DNA from: an uncultured Lysobacteraceae bacterium
Lineage (GTDB): Bacteria; Pseudomonadota; Gammaproteobacteria; Xanthomonadales; Rhodanobacteraceae
Length of the DNA stretch: 6,692 nucleotides
Assembly: GCA_946480705.1 (NCBI GenBank)
Contig: CAMLLF010000229.1
Span: 1 to 6,692, forward strand
Direction of reading: 5' to 3'
The notes beneath the pieces were generated by a model, which made no database searches, was not told the DNA's origin, and worked only from the letters and a program-made list of their open reading frames with translations. Positions 1-5,855 of the stretch are shown here, one piece after another (position 1 is the stretch's first letter; each line of letters starts with the position of its first letter). The translations under genes and the position numbers were made by a program.

Positions 1-456
1 ACCTGCACCATTGCGACGGCGCAGGCCGGCACGTACTACGTGAAGCTTCGCGGCTACAGCGCCTATTCCGGCGTCAGCCTGACCGGCAGCTACATGGCCG
101 GCGGCGGTGGCGGCGGTCCGTTCACGAACACGACCGACTACACCATCCCGGATTCGAGCTCGGTCAGCAGCCCGATCGCGGTCAGCGGCCAGAGCGGCAA
201 CGGTTCGACCACGACGCAGGTCGCGGTCAACATCGTGCACACCTACCGCGGCGACCTGCAGATCGACCTGATCGCGCCGAACGGCACGAGCACGCGTCTG
301 AAGAGCGGCAGCTCCAGCGACGGTGCGGACAACGTGGTCGCGACCTACAGCGTCAACACCTCGGGTTCGCCGCGCAATGGCACCTGGCAGCTCAAGGTGA
401 CCGACCTGTATTCGGGCGACACCGGTTACATCAATCAGTGGTCGATCCAGTTCTGA
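1..456 (+). CDS. C-terminal part of a secreted protease-type protein (PPC tail plus P/Homo B domain), 5' end outside the window
   Basis: The frame is open from base 1 to a TGA at 454-456, giving 151 residues. Residues about 1-30 carry the final strands of a PPC (bacterial pre-peptidase C-terminal) domain, with AGTYYVKLRGYS followed by GVSLTGSY. A glycine-rich linker follows at about 34-42. Residues about 43-151 form a P/Homo B (proprotein convertase) domain, recognisable from HTYRGDLQIDLIAPNGT in the middle and from NGTWQLKV, GDTGYI and WSIQF at the end. In known families this pair of domains sits behind the catalytic domain of exported S8 subtilases, or of some M4/M36 metalloproteases; both modules aid folding or substrate binding and PPC is often removed. 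The catalytic domain and signal peptide are not visible, so the peptidase family cannot be named. The GTG at 40 lies inside the PPC fold and is not a start. Confidence 0.85.
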   Translation, partial: TCTIATAQAGTYYVKLRGYSAYSGVSLTGSYMAGGGGGGPFTNTTDYTIPDSSSVSSPIAVSGQSGNGSTTTQVAVNIVHTYRGDLQIDLIAPNGTSTRLKSGSSSDGADNVVATYSVNTSGSPRNGTWQLKVTDLYSGDTGYINQWSIQF

Positions 457-479
457 GCGCAATTACGAGTAAATGAACT

Positions 480-505
480 CGGCGCGCGGCATGAAGCCCG
501 CGCCG
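480..505 (+). terminator. Weak terminator-like hairpin just after the protease gene
   Basis: The arms CGGCGCGCGGC and GCCCGCGCCG pair as a 10-bp stem with one bulged base around the loop ATGAA, starting 23 bases after the stop codon. It is not followed by a run of T, so it may be only an RNA 3'-end stabiliser, or chance in GC-rich DNA. A second, weaker stem-loop at 509-530 (8 pairs including one T-G wobble) follows at once. Confidence 0.3.
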
Positions 506-555
506 AACCTTCCGGCGGGATTGCCGGGAGTGGGCAGGACGCCCGACGGGACGTT

Positions 556-585
556 CCGTAGCCGCGGCGGGTGCCGCGGTTACGG
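556..585 (+). terminator. Strong hairpin, probable rho-independent terminator of the protease gene
   Basis: CCGTAGCCGCGGC (556-568) pairs with GCCGCGGTTACGG (573-585) over 13 uninterrupted base pairs around a GGGT loop, followed by CTTCTT. The single non-Watson-Crick pair, 561 with 580, is G-U in a plus-strand RNA but would be a C-A mismatch in a minus-strand RNA, so the plus strand is favoured. It lies about 100 bases after the protease stop codon. The T tract is imperfect, as is common in high-GC genomes. Confidence 0.55.
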
Positions 586-690
586 CTTCTTCCGAGCGGC
601 AGGGGTTTGCCGGACCGAATTCCGAGCGCGGCCGTGGCGGCTGCCTCACGCATCGCGCGTCCAGCCGCGGCTGACGCGCAACCATCCTCG

Positions 691-837
691 GAGGGGAGGA
701 GCCCGGTTCACACGCAGTCTGCTGCGTGCCGTTCCGGTCTGGCGTGGTTCGTTACGGCCAACGCCATGCAATGTCGCCGGCGCACGGGCCGGCGTCAGTA
801 ACGGGAGAACCCTCGGCCGCCCCTGCGGCCGGGGGTT
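691..837 (+). ncRNA. Candidate structured RNA: nested helices ending in a terminator-like hairpin
   Basis: Mutually compatible helices can be drawn: GGTTC (705-709) with GAACC (807-811); a perfect 7-bp hairpin CACGCAG/CTGCGTG at 711-728; CCGTT (729-733) with AACGG (800-804). Inside that last helix lie TGGCGTGG/CCAACGCCA at 740-766 (one bulged A) and CGCCGGC/GCCGGCG at 775-794. This makes a three-way junction. The 3' strand of the closing helix is also the left arm of the hairpin at 808-837, so the two folds exclude each other, as in attenuators and riboswitches. An alternative closing helix is GAGGG 691-695 with CCCTC 810-814. No plus-strand gene follows before 1583, so a trans-acting RNA or a processed 3' UTR fits better than a riboswitch. 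I recognise no Rfam family and no promoter; the 5' end is a guess. Confidence 0.3.
808..837 (+). terminator. Strong 13-bp hairpin, probable terminator between convergent genes
   Basis: AACCCTCGGCCGC (808-820) pairs with GCGGCCGGGGGTT (825-837) over 13 contiguous pairs around a CCCT loop, followed by GCTTCGTT. Pair 813/832 is U-G on plus-strand RNA but A-C on minus-strand RNA, so plus is somewhat favoured. It also lies 126 bases beyond the asparaginase stop codon, and the minus-strand reading is followed by CTCCCGTT, so it could stop transcription from both sides. Confidence 0.5.
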
Positions 838-963
838 GCTTCGTTGGCGGGGCCGCTGCGACGAGCGGTGATTGCGGGACCAACCCTGCCGGCCGCTCGC
901 GTCGCGAGCACCTGGCTGCCGCCTTGACCCAGGCGCTCCAAAGACGAAGGCGAAGCGCGCGCG

Positions 964-1449
964 TCAGCTTGCTTCGAAGCGGTTCGCGGTACGGTTCTTG
1001 CGGACCGTCTGCGGGTTCCAGATGCGGCCGTTCATGGCGATGTAGACGCCGTCGGGCGAGGACTGCAGCGCGCCGATCGCGCAGCCGATGTTGAACACGG
1101 CGTCGGAGCCCTGGAAGCGCGCGGGATTCAGCGCGCCGGTCAGCACGATGACCTTGCCGGAGACCGACTGCAGCACGCGCGCGGTCTCGACCATCGTGTC
1201 GGTGCCGTGCGTGACCAGCACGTGCCGGTGCGGCTGCTGCGCAATCGTGCGCCGGATGAGTTCGCGGTCGTCGTCGGTGATGTGCAGGCTGTCCTTGCGC
1301 AGGATCGGAATCACGTCGAACGCGAAAGCGACGCCGAGCTGGTGCAGCACTTCGCCGATGTACGGTGCGCCGATCTGATACTCGGACTTGTCGTCGAAAT
1401 AGATCTTGTCGATCGTCCCGCCGGTCGTGACGATGCTGAGGTGATTCAT
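964..1449 (-). CDS. Short single-domain asparaginase (N-terminal domain only)
   Basis: This encodes 161 residues and would be a cytoplasmic L-asparagine amidohydrolase, releasing aspartate and ammonia, if active. The start chosen is the ATG at 1449, since MNHLSIVTTGGTID opens directly with the first strand of the fold; the open frame runs further upstream but has no family sequence there. Residues known to be catalytic in asparaginases align by eye: Thr12 in TTGGTID, Thr83-Asp84 in HGTDTM, and Lys151 in VRKNRT, matching Thr12, Thr89-Asp90 and Lys162 of E. coli AnsB. The conserved segment LTGALNPARFQGSDAVFNIG lies at 103-122. Full-length enzymes have about 330 residues; this one ends cleanly at TGA after the N-domain and lacks the C-domain. 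Compact homologues of this length are familiar in proteobacteria, so it is probably intact rather than truncated. Its true substrate is uncertain. It is divergent from the membrane protein gene. Confidence 0.85.
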   Translation of the reverse strand: MNHLSIVTTGGTIDKIYFDDKSEYQIGAPYIGEVLHQLGVAFAFDVIPILRKDSLHITDDDRELIRRTIAQQPHRHVLVTHGTDTMVETARVLQSVSGKVIVLTGALNPARFQGSDAVFNIGCAIGALQSSPDGVYIAMNGRIWNPQTVRKNRTANRFEAS

Positions 1450-1472
1450 CGAAGGGGCCTGGCCGTGGTGCG

Positions 1473-1508
1473 CCGGCGCATTATGCGGCGCGCCGACGTT
1501 CGCCTGCG
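1473..1508 (-). promoter_or_regulatory. Possible asparaginase promoter with an overlapping palindrome
   Basis: On the minus strand CATAAT (complement of 1480-1485) is the best -10-like hexamer in the divergent region and would place the start of transcription about 25 bases before the asparaginase ATG. No good -35 is seen at the right distance. The -10 sits within the perfect 11-base palindrome CGCATTATGCG (1477-1487), which could be an operator half-site pair. AT-rich bases are rare here, so the hexamer stands out, but this rests on position and motif alone. Confidence 0.25.
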
Positions 1509-1544
1509 TGGCTGGCATCGATGCGGCGCGTCGGTCCGAAACGC

Positions 1545-1550
1545 TATGCT
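1545..1550 (+). promoter_or_regulatory. Possible -10 element of the GT-C-like membrane protein gene
   Basis: TATGCT at 1545-1550 lies 32 bases before the GTG start and 20 bases before the Shine-Dalgarno sequence, a plausible layout. The hexamer 17 bases upstream (TGCGGC, 1522-1527) is a poor -35, so this would be weak or activator-dependent. Confidence 0.2.
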
Positions 1551-1570
1551 CGGGGATCGTCGACGATTCA

Positions 1571-1578
1571 GGGGAAAG
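1571..1578 (+). promoter_or_regulatory. Ribosome binding site that fixes the GTG start at 1583
   Basis: GGGGAAAG ends four bases before GTG 1583. The upstream in-frame ATG at 1508 has no such site and would add 25 polar residues ahead of the leader, so GTG is preferred. Confidence 0.55.
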
Positions 1579-1582
1579 TCGC

Positions 1583-3562
1583 GTGACCGAGGTTCTGACC
1601 GATGCCGCGCCGCACGGCGTCACGGATACGCGCCGCGGCGCGGGCCTGTCGAAACGGCAGGCGCTCGTCGTCGCGCTGCTCGTCGGGCTCTGCGTGCTCG
1701 TCGTCCGCGCGCTCATGGTGTTCGCGTTCGGCAGCAGCACGCCGTTCTGGGACCAGTGGGGCGCGGAGTCGGCGCGGCTGTACCGGCCGATGCTGCTCGA
1801 CCAGTTCGACGCCGCCGTGCTCTGGGAAGCCCACAACGAACATCGCATCGGACTGACCCGGCTCATCGCGATGGCGCTGTTCGAACTCAACGACCGCCAA
1901 TGGGACTGCCGCGTCGCCGCCCTCGTGAATGCGTTCGTCTATGCGAGCGGCGCCGCGCTGCTCGCCGGCCTCGTTGCACGCCATGTGCAAAAGACGCGGG
2001 CCGTCGCGCTGTGCCTCGTCGTCGCGCTCGTCAGCCTGCTGCCGTACGGCTGGGAAAATGCCGTCTCGGGTTTCCAGGTCGGATTTCATTTGCTGTTCGC
2101 GCTGACGGTCGCGCTGCTCTGGGTCGTCGCGAGCCGCCCGGCAACCCGGGCGACGGCGCTCGTCGTCGTCGTGCTCGTCGCGCTGCTGCATTTCACGATC
2201 GCGAGCAACCTGTTCGTGCTCGCGGCCGCGATCGGCATCGCCGCGCTGCGCGGCATGACGCGCGATCTGCCGTGGCGCGCGGCCGCGGCGCTGGCTGCGC
2301 CGCTCGTCGCCGGTCTCGTCGTCGCGGTCGTCACGTTTCCGCGCGACGTGCCCAATCCGGTCGCCGCGACATCGGCAGAAGCGGTCTTCGACGCGTGGAT
2401 GGTCATGGCGAACTGGCCGGCCGCGTTCCCGGCGGTCGTGCTGTTCGCGCTGCCGTGCGTGCTCGTGCTGACCGACCGGGTGCGCCGGCGCGAGTACCGG
2501 CCGATGGACGGTCTGTTCGCCGCCGTCTACGGCATCGGCGTACTCACCTGCGTCGCGGCCGCCTGGAACCGCGGTCACAACCTCATCGAAGTGACGTCGC
2601 GCTATGCCGACATGCTGGCGCTGGCCGGCGTCGCGCCGATCTATTTCGCGCTGACGCGATCGCGCGCCGCATCGCCGCTGCGCCGATGGAGCGGCGATGC
2701 GCTGGGCTTCGCGGCCGCGGCGACATTCCTCGTCGGCCTGGCCGTCTACAGCATCGGCCAATGGCCGCAGATGCAGCAGCGCCGCACCATGCTGGTCGCC
2801 GGCACCGGCCACGCGCGCGGCCATCTCGACGGCAACGCCAAGGCGCTGGAGGGCAAGCACCAGCTCTACGCGCTGTATCCGTTCCCGGGCCACATTCCCG
2901 ATGCGCTCGACGATCCGCTGACGCGTGCGATCCTGCCGCTGTCGCTGTTCGCGCCCGGGCCGCGGCTGTCGCAGCAGTCAACCACGGCCTGCGCCTGGAG
3001 CGCGACCGGGCCCGATACCGACGGGCGTCCGGACGGCCGCATCGTCTGCGAAGGTCGCGAGACGCCGGGGCGCATCCGCGTCGGCCGTCTCACCGCGGTC
3101 GGCTATCGCGTGTGGCGGGCGCTCGATCTGCGTCCGCTGCCGGAACTGCGGCCGGCGGCTTTCGTCAGTCCGCAAGCCGGCGAAACCTGTTCGCTCGACA
3201 TCGTGAATCTCGACTGGGTGCCGGCGAACAAGCGCCTGTATTTCGACTACTTACCGGCCGTGCGCCTGATCGGCTGGAGTATTCACAAGGGCGCCGCGCC
3301 CGATGCGCCGCTCGAATTCATGCTGTCTTCGCCGGACGGCGCGTACGCGCTGCGCGCTTCAGTGAATGCGGTTCGTCCCGAGCTGGAAATGTTCCACAAG
3401 GACCCTGCACATACGCGCGGCGGTTTCGATTTCGACATCGACGCCGCTGCCGTGCCGCCGGGAAATTATCGCGTGCTCATGCGGCGCGGCGACGCGCCGT
3501 TCTGCGATTCGCAGGTGACCGTGAACATCGCGCGCGCGACCGACGCGCGCCTGCTGTATTGA
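1583..3562 (+). CDS. Polytopic membrane protein, GT-C glycosyltransferase-like, uncharacterised
   Basis: This encodes 659 residues from GTG 1583. A short cytoplasmic N-terminus is followed by a first membrane helix at about residues 27-49, then an outer loop with FWDQW (Asp57) and NEHR (85-88). An acidic residue in the first outer loop is the hallmark of GT-C enzymes, which use polyprenyl-phosphate sugars; the DQW/NEHR pairing recurs in bacterial membrane proteins of unknown function. About eight to ten hydrophobic segments follow, the last near residues 372-391. The remaining roughly 268 residues are soluble, probably periplasmic. They include four cysteines (in ACAW, IVCEG, ETCSL and PFCDS) that could form disulfides, and end in a beta-rich region. 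No polysaccharide or lipid-carrier genes are nearby, so donor and acceptor are unknown. The membrane protein call is sure; the glycosyltransferase role is inferred from topology and loop motifs. Confidence 0.75.
   Translation: MTEVLTDAAPHGVTDTRRGAGLSKRQALVVALLVGLCVLVVRALMVFAFGSSTPFWDQWGAESARLYRPMLLDQFDAAVLWEAHNEHRIGLTRLIAMALFELNDRQWDCRVAALVNAFVYASGAALLAGLVARHVQKTRAVALCLVVALVSLLPYGWENAVSGFQVGFHLLFALTVALLWVVASRPATRATALVVVVLVALLHFTIASNLFVLAAAIGIAALRGMTRDLPWRAAAALAAPLVAGLVVAVVTFPRDVPNPVAATSAEAVFDAWMVMANWPAAFPAVVLFALPCVLVLTDRVRRREYRPMDGLFAAVYGIGVLTCVAAAWNRGHNLIEVTSRYADMLALAGVAPIYFALTRSRAASPLRRWSGDALGFAAAATFLVGLAVYSIGQWPQMQQRRTMLVAGTGHARGHLDGNAKALEGKHQLYALYPFPGHIPDALDDPLTRAILPLSLFAPGPRLSQQSTTACAWSATGPDTDGRPDGRIVCEGRETPGRIRVGRLTAVGYRVWRALDLRPLPELRPAAFVSPQAGETCSLDIVNLDWVPANKRLYFDYLPAVRLIGWSIHKGAAPDAPLEFMLSSPDGAYALRASVNAVRPELEMFHKDPAHTRGGFDFDIDAAAVPPGNYRVLMRRGDAPFCDSQVTVNIARATDARLLY
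3532..3550 (+). terminator. Perfect hairpin at the 3' end of the membrane protein gene
   Basis: GCGCGCG (3532-3538) pairs with CGCGCGC (3544-3550) around ACCGA, entirely within the coding sequence and 10 bases before its stop codon. It is followed by CTGCTGTATT rather than a T tract. It may slow or stop transcription between the convergent genes, but alternating GC runs pair easily by chance. Confidence 0.2.
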
Positions 3563-3581
3563 ACGAAGGCGCTGCGCGGCG

Positions 3582-4151
3582 TCAGTCGGATGGTTCGCTC
3601 GTGACGGCCAGCAGCGACGCCGGCACCCGCGTGGTCAGCCAGACGCCGTTGTCCGCGCGAAAGAACGGCAGCCCCAGCGCGAGCGCGCCGGCGACATCGA
3701 TGCGCAGCACGACAGGCTTGCCGTGGCGCGCGCCGACGGCGCGAGCGGTTGCGATATCGGCCGACAGATGCACGTGGCGGCGCGATCGCGGCCTGAGTCC
3801 TTCGCGCAGGATCGCATCGAGAAAGCGCGTCGCGGTGCCGTGATACAGCGGCGGCGGCGCGGCGACCGGAACGAGGTCGATTTCGACTTCGGCCGAGTGG
3901 CCCTGCGCCGCACGCACGCGCAGCCCGTCCTCGCTCAGCGTGAAGCGGCGCTTGTCGTTGTGCGCGACGACGCGGTCGAAGTCGGCGCGCGCGATCGGCT
4001 TGCCGCTCGCGGCGGCGCGGGCGAGCAGCGTGCCGATGTCGGCCCAGCCCTGTGTGTCGAGCGTCAGGCCGATCGCGCCGGGATCGTGGCGCAGTACGAG
4101 ACTCAGCAACCGGCTCACGCCGACGAGATGCTTCGGAAGGTCGTCGCTCAT
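3582..4151 (-). CDS. kptA: RNA 2'-phosphotransferase, KptA/Tpt1 family
   Basis: This encodes 189 residues, close to the usual bacterial length of about 180. Tpt1/KptA enzymes move a 2'-phosphate from RNA onto NAD+, giving ADP-ribose 1''-2'' cyclic phosphate and nicotinamide. An N-terminal winged-helix-like lobe ([12 protein letters not shown], 13-24) is followed by an ART-like NAD-binding lobe with NDKRRF (65-70), QGHS (83-86), YHGT (103-106), HVHLS (126-130) and NGVWLT. The four residues known to be essential, Arg21, His22, Arg69 and Arg125 in E. coli numbering as I recall it, are all present at those same positions. It is the last gene of the minus-strand cluster, 24 bases after the dehydrogenase stop codon. 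No clear Shine-Dalgarno sequence precedes its ATG, so it may depend on coupling or be poorly translated. Bacteria lack the tRNA splicing pathway that makes the eukaryotic substrate, so the biological role is unknown. Confidence 0.93.
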   Translation of the reverse strand: MSDDLPKHLVGVSRLLSLVLRHDPGAIGLTLDTQGWADIGTLLARAAASGKPIARADFDRVVAHNDKRRFTLSEDGLRVRAAQGHSAEVEIDLVPVAAPPPLYHGTATRFLDAILREGLRPRSRRHVHLSADIATARAVGARHGKPVVLRIDVAGALALGLPFFRADNGVWLTTRVPASLLAVTSEPSD

Positions 4152-4175
4152 CGGCGGCAGCGGTGACGCGGACGC

Positions 4176-5840
4176 TCAGGCGTCGCGTGCCAGCCGCGCA
4201 TCGTCGTCGGCCTGCGCGACCGGCGCGCCGGTGCAGCCGGCGACGAAGCGTCGCGCGGCGGCGCAGGCGCGCTCGTCGTTCTCGTGCGCGAGCGACCATG
4301 CGGCCTGGCGCAGCAGCAGCGCGGCGGCGAAATGACGTGCGAGCGCGAGCGCGAGTTCGCGCGCGGCGGCTTCGAGGCGTTCGGGCTGCGCGGCGAGCGC
4401 CGCAAGCCGCGCTGCGAGTTCGTCCGCGCCGGCGCGCAGCGCTGCCGCGGCAGGCTGCAGGCCGGTCGCGTCGACCGTCTGCAGCAGCGCATCGAACGCC
4501 GCCTGCCACGCGCCGAAGGCGGCCGGGTTGCGCAGCACGCGCAGCACGTCGAGCGACAGCACGTTCGTCGTGCCTTCCCAGATCGGCAGCACCTGCGCAT
4601 CGCGCAGCAGCTGCGGCAGGCCGCTGTCCTCGATATAGCCCGCGCCGCCGAGGCATTCGATCGCCTCGGAGCACAGCGCCACGGCGAGCTTGCCGGTCCA
4701 GAGTTTCGCGAGCGGCGTCAGCAGGCGCAGCAGCGCCGCCTCGTCCGCGTCGGCCTTGCCGTGCTGCGCGCGGCCGAGCAGCTCGGCCACATGGAAGGTC
4801 AGCTGGAACGCCGCCTCGAAATCCGCCTGCATGCCGCCGAGCGTGGTCTGGTGCAGCGGATGCTCGATCAGCAGCCGTCCGAACGCGCGGCGCCGCGTCG
4901 CATAGTCGCGCGCGAGCGCGATCGCCCGGCGCATCGTCGCGATCGCGCAGACCGCGTTCCAGCTGCGCGTCACGTTGAGCATCGGCGCGATCGCGCGCAC
5001 GCCGTGACCGACGCCCGCGACCGGCGTGCCGGGAACGCCGAGCAGTTCCGTCTCCGCGCTCGGCAGCTCGCGCGTGCCGAGCTTCGGCTTGAGCCGGTTG
5101 ATCGCGAGATTGCGCCAGCGTCCGTCGGCATCGCGCGGTTCGAGGTAGAACAGGGTCAACGCATCGGCACCGTCGCCGGCTCCGTCGATGCGCGCCAGTG
5201 CGAGCGCGGTGTCGGCCTGCACGGCCGAGGTGAACCACTTGCGGCCGTAGAGCCGCCAGCGGCCCGATTCGTCGCTGCGCGCGACCGTCTCGCTGTTGCC
5301 GACGTCCGAGCCGCCCGGCGTTTCGGTCATCCACTGGCCCGAGATCCAGAAGGTTTGCGGATCGCGGCTCAGATACCGCGGCCAGGCGCGCGCGAGGAGT
5401 TCGGTATTTGCGGCGGCCTTGAGGCAGGTCGCGGCGCCGTCGGTCATCGCGAGCGGGCACGTGAAGAACGCGCTCGCGACGTGATGCAGGTACACCATCG
5501 CGAACTGGTGCACGCGCGCGTGCTCGGCATAGGTGTCTTCGTGCCCCGCGGCGACCAGGCCGAAGCGCGCCGCGATCTCGCGCGATTCGTGCCAGGCCGG
5601 CGTCAGTTCGATGCGATCGATGCGGCGTCCCTGCGAATCCCACTGTGTCAGGACGGGCTCCGGCGCGCTGCGTTCGCGCGCGCGGCGCCACGCGTCGGCA
5701 GCGTGTGCGCCGAGTTCATCGAGTTCCGGCGCGATTCCCTCGCGCATCGCAGCCGGAAGGCTGCGCGCGAGCTGCGAACGCAGCACGCGATCGTCGCGAT
5801 ACTGATTGCCGAGTTCGGCGGCGCTCTGGATGAAGGTCAT
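4176..5840 (-). CDS. Acyl-CoA dehydrogenase family flavoprotein, AidB/ACAD11-like
   Basis: This encodes 554 residues, the length of the AidB branch (about 540) rather than classic 380-residue dehydrogenases. The protein is cytoplasmic and FAD-dependent. LGNQYRDDRVLRS opens the N-terminal extension. MTETPGGSDV (171-180) is the flavin-binding signature that follows the helical domain, and KWFTSA begins the beta domain. ATRRRAFGRLL and EAIECLGGAGYIEDSGLPQLL belong to the C-terminal helical domain. PIWEGTTNVLSLDVLRVL carries Glu422, at the place of the catalytic base of medium-chain dehydrogenases. After it, about 120 Ala-rich residues replace the AidB C-terminal DNA-binding region; they look less basic than in E. 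coli AidB, so DNA binding is doubtful. Start: ATG 5840, preceded by a good GAGGAG. An acyl-CoA dehydrogenase with an unknown branched or long substrate, or an AidB-type protective flavoprotein, are both possible. Confidence 0.9.
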   Translation of the reverse strand: MTFIQSAAELGNQYRDDRVLRSQLARSLPAAMREGIAPELDELGAHAADAWRRARERSAPEPVLTQWDSQGRRIDRIELTPAWHESREIAARFGLVAAGHEDTYAEHARVHQFAMVYLHHVASAFFTCPLAMTDGAATCLKAAANTELLARAWPRYLSRDPQTFWISGQWMTETPGGSDVGNSETVARSDESGRWRLYGRKWFTSAVQADTALALARIDGAGDGADALTLFYLEPRDADGRWRNLAINRLKPKLGTRELPSAETELLGVPGTPVAGVGHGVRAIAPMLNVTRSWNAVCAIATMRRAIALARDYATRRRAFGRLLIEHPLHQTTLGGMQADFEAAFQLTFHVAELLGRAQHGKADADEAALLRLLTPLAKLWTGKLAVALCSEAIECLGGAGYIEDSGLPQLLRDAQVLPIWEGTTNVLSLDVLRVLRNPAAFGAWQAAFDALLQTVDATGLQPAAAALRAGADELAARLAALAAQPERLEAAARELALALARHFAAALLLRQAAWSLAHENDERACAAARRFVAGCTGAPVAQADDDARLARDA

Positions 5841-5842
5841 GC

Positions 5843-5852
5843 GGCAGTCTCC

Positions 5853-5855
<3 letters not shown>
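5843..5855 (-). promoter_or_regulatory. Shine-Dalgarno of the dehydrogenase gene overlapping the preceding stop codon
   Basis: Read on the minus strand, TGAGGAGACTGCC contains the DUF2069 stop codon TGA and a GAGGAG core about eight bases before ATG 5840. Ribosomes ending on one gene therefore sit on the start region of the next. Confidence 0.6.

Larger units (their letters stand above)
457..963. other. Non-coding gap between convergent genes, rich in inverted repeats
   Basis: This 507-base stretch lies between the protease stop codon and the asparaginase stop codon. The open frames crossing it give Arg/Ala/Pro-rich translations with no recognisable domain and no Shine-Dalgarno sequence, so I call no gene. 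By eye it holds inverted repeats at 480-505, 509-530, 556-585, 637-668 (GCGGCTG/CAGCCGC with an inner ACGC/GCGT at 648-660), 711-728, 740-766, 775-794, 808-837 and 895-909 (GCTCGC/GCGAGC). The strongest are entered separately. High GC content raises the chance rate of short stems, so only the long ones carry weight. The rest, 838-963, shows nothing else I can name. Confidence 0.7.

Noticed and set aside
681..760. RNase P RNA fragment or tRNA, because of a GGAGGGGAGGA stretch and a GGTTCAC stretch
   Set aside because: No other RNase P conserved regions are present, and no cloverleaf with an anticodon arm and acceptor stem can be drawn.
691..815. Mn2+ riboswitch (yybP-ykoY) suggested by GGGGAGGAG at 693-701, close to the conserved GGGGAGUAG, and by a closing GAGGG/CCCTC helix
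   Set aside because: The other conserved segments of that family are not found and no transporter gene follows on the plus strand. A covariance-model search with RF00080 would settle it.
473..1094. Open frames of 70-130 codons in the 457-963 gap
   Set aside because: No Shine-Dalgarno sequence, no domain, Arg/Pro/Ala-rich, and they run across the strong hairpins.
1510..1530. Sigma-54 promoter suggested by TGGCAT near 1513
   Set aside because: The matching -12 GC element is not at the required spacing.
1508..1582. Upstream ATG start for the membrane protein at 1508
   Set aside because: No ribosome binding site, and it would place the start before the likely promoter; GTG 1583 has GGGGAAAG at the right distance.
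1207..3843. Very long plus-strand open frame (878 codons) overlapping the asparaginase and membrane protein genes
   Set aside because: Its translation is Arg/Ala-rich with no hydrophobic or domain pattern. It is a shadow of the membrane protein frame, typical of high-GC DNA.
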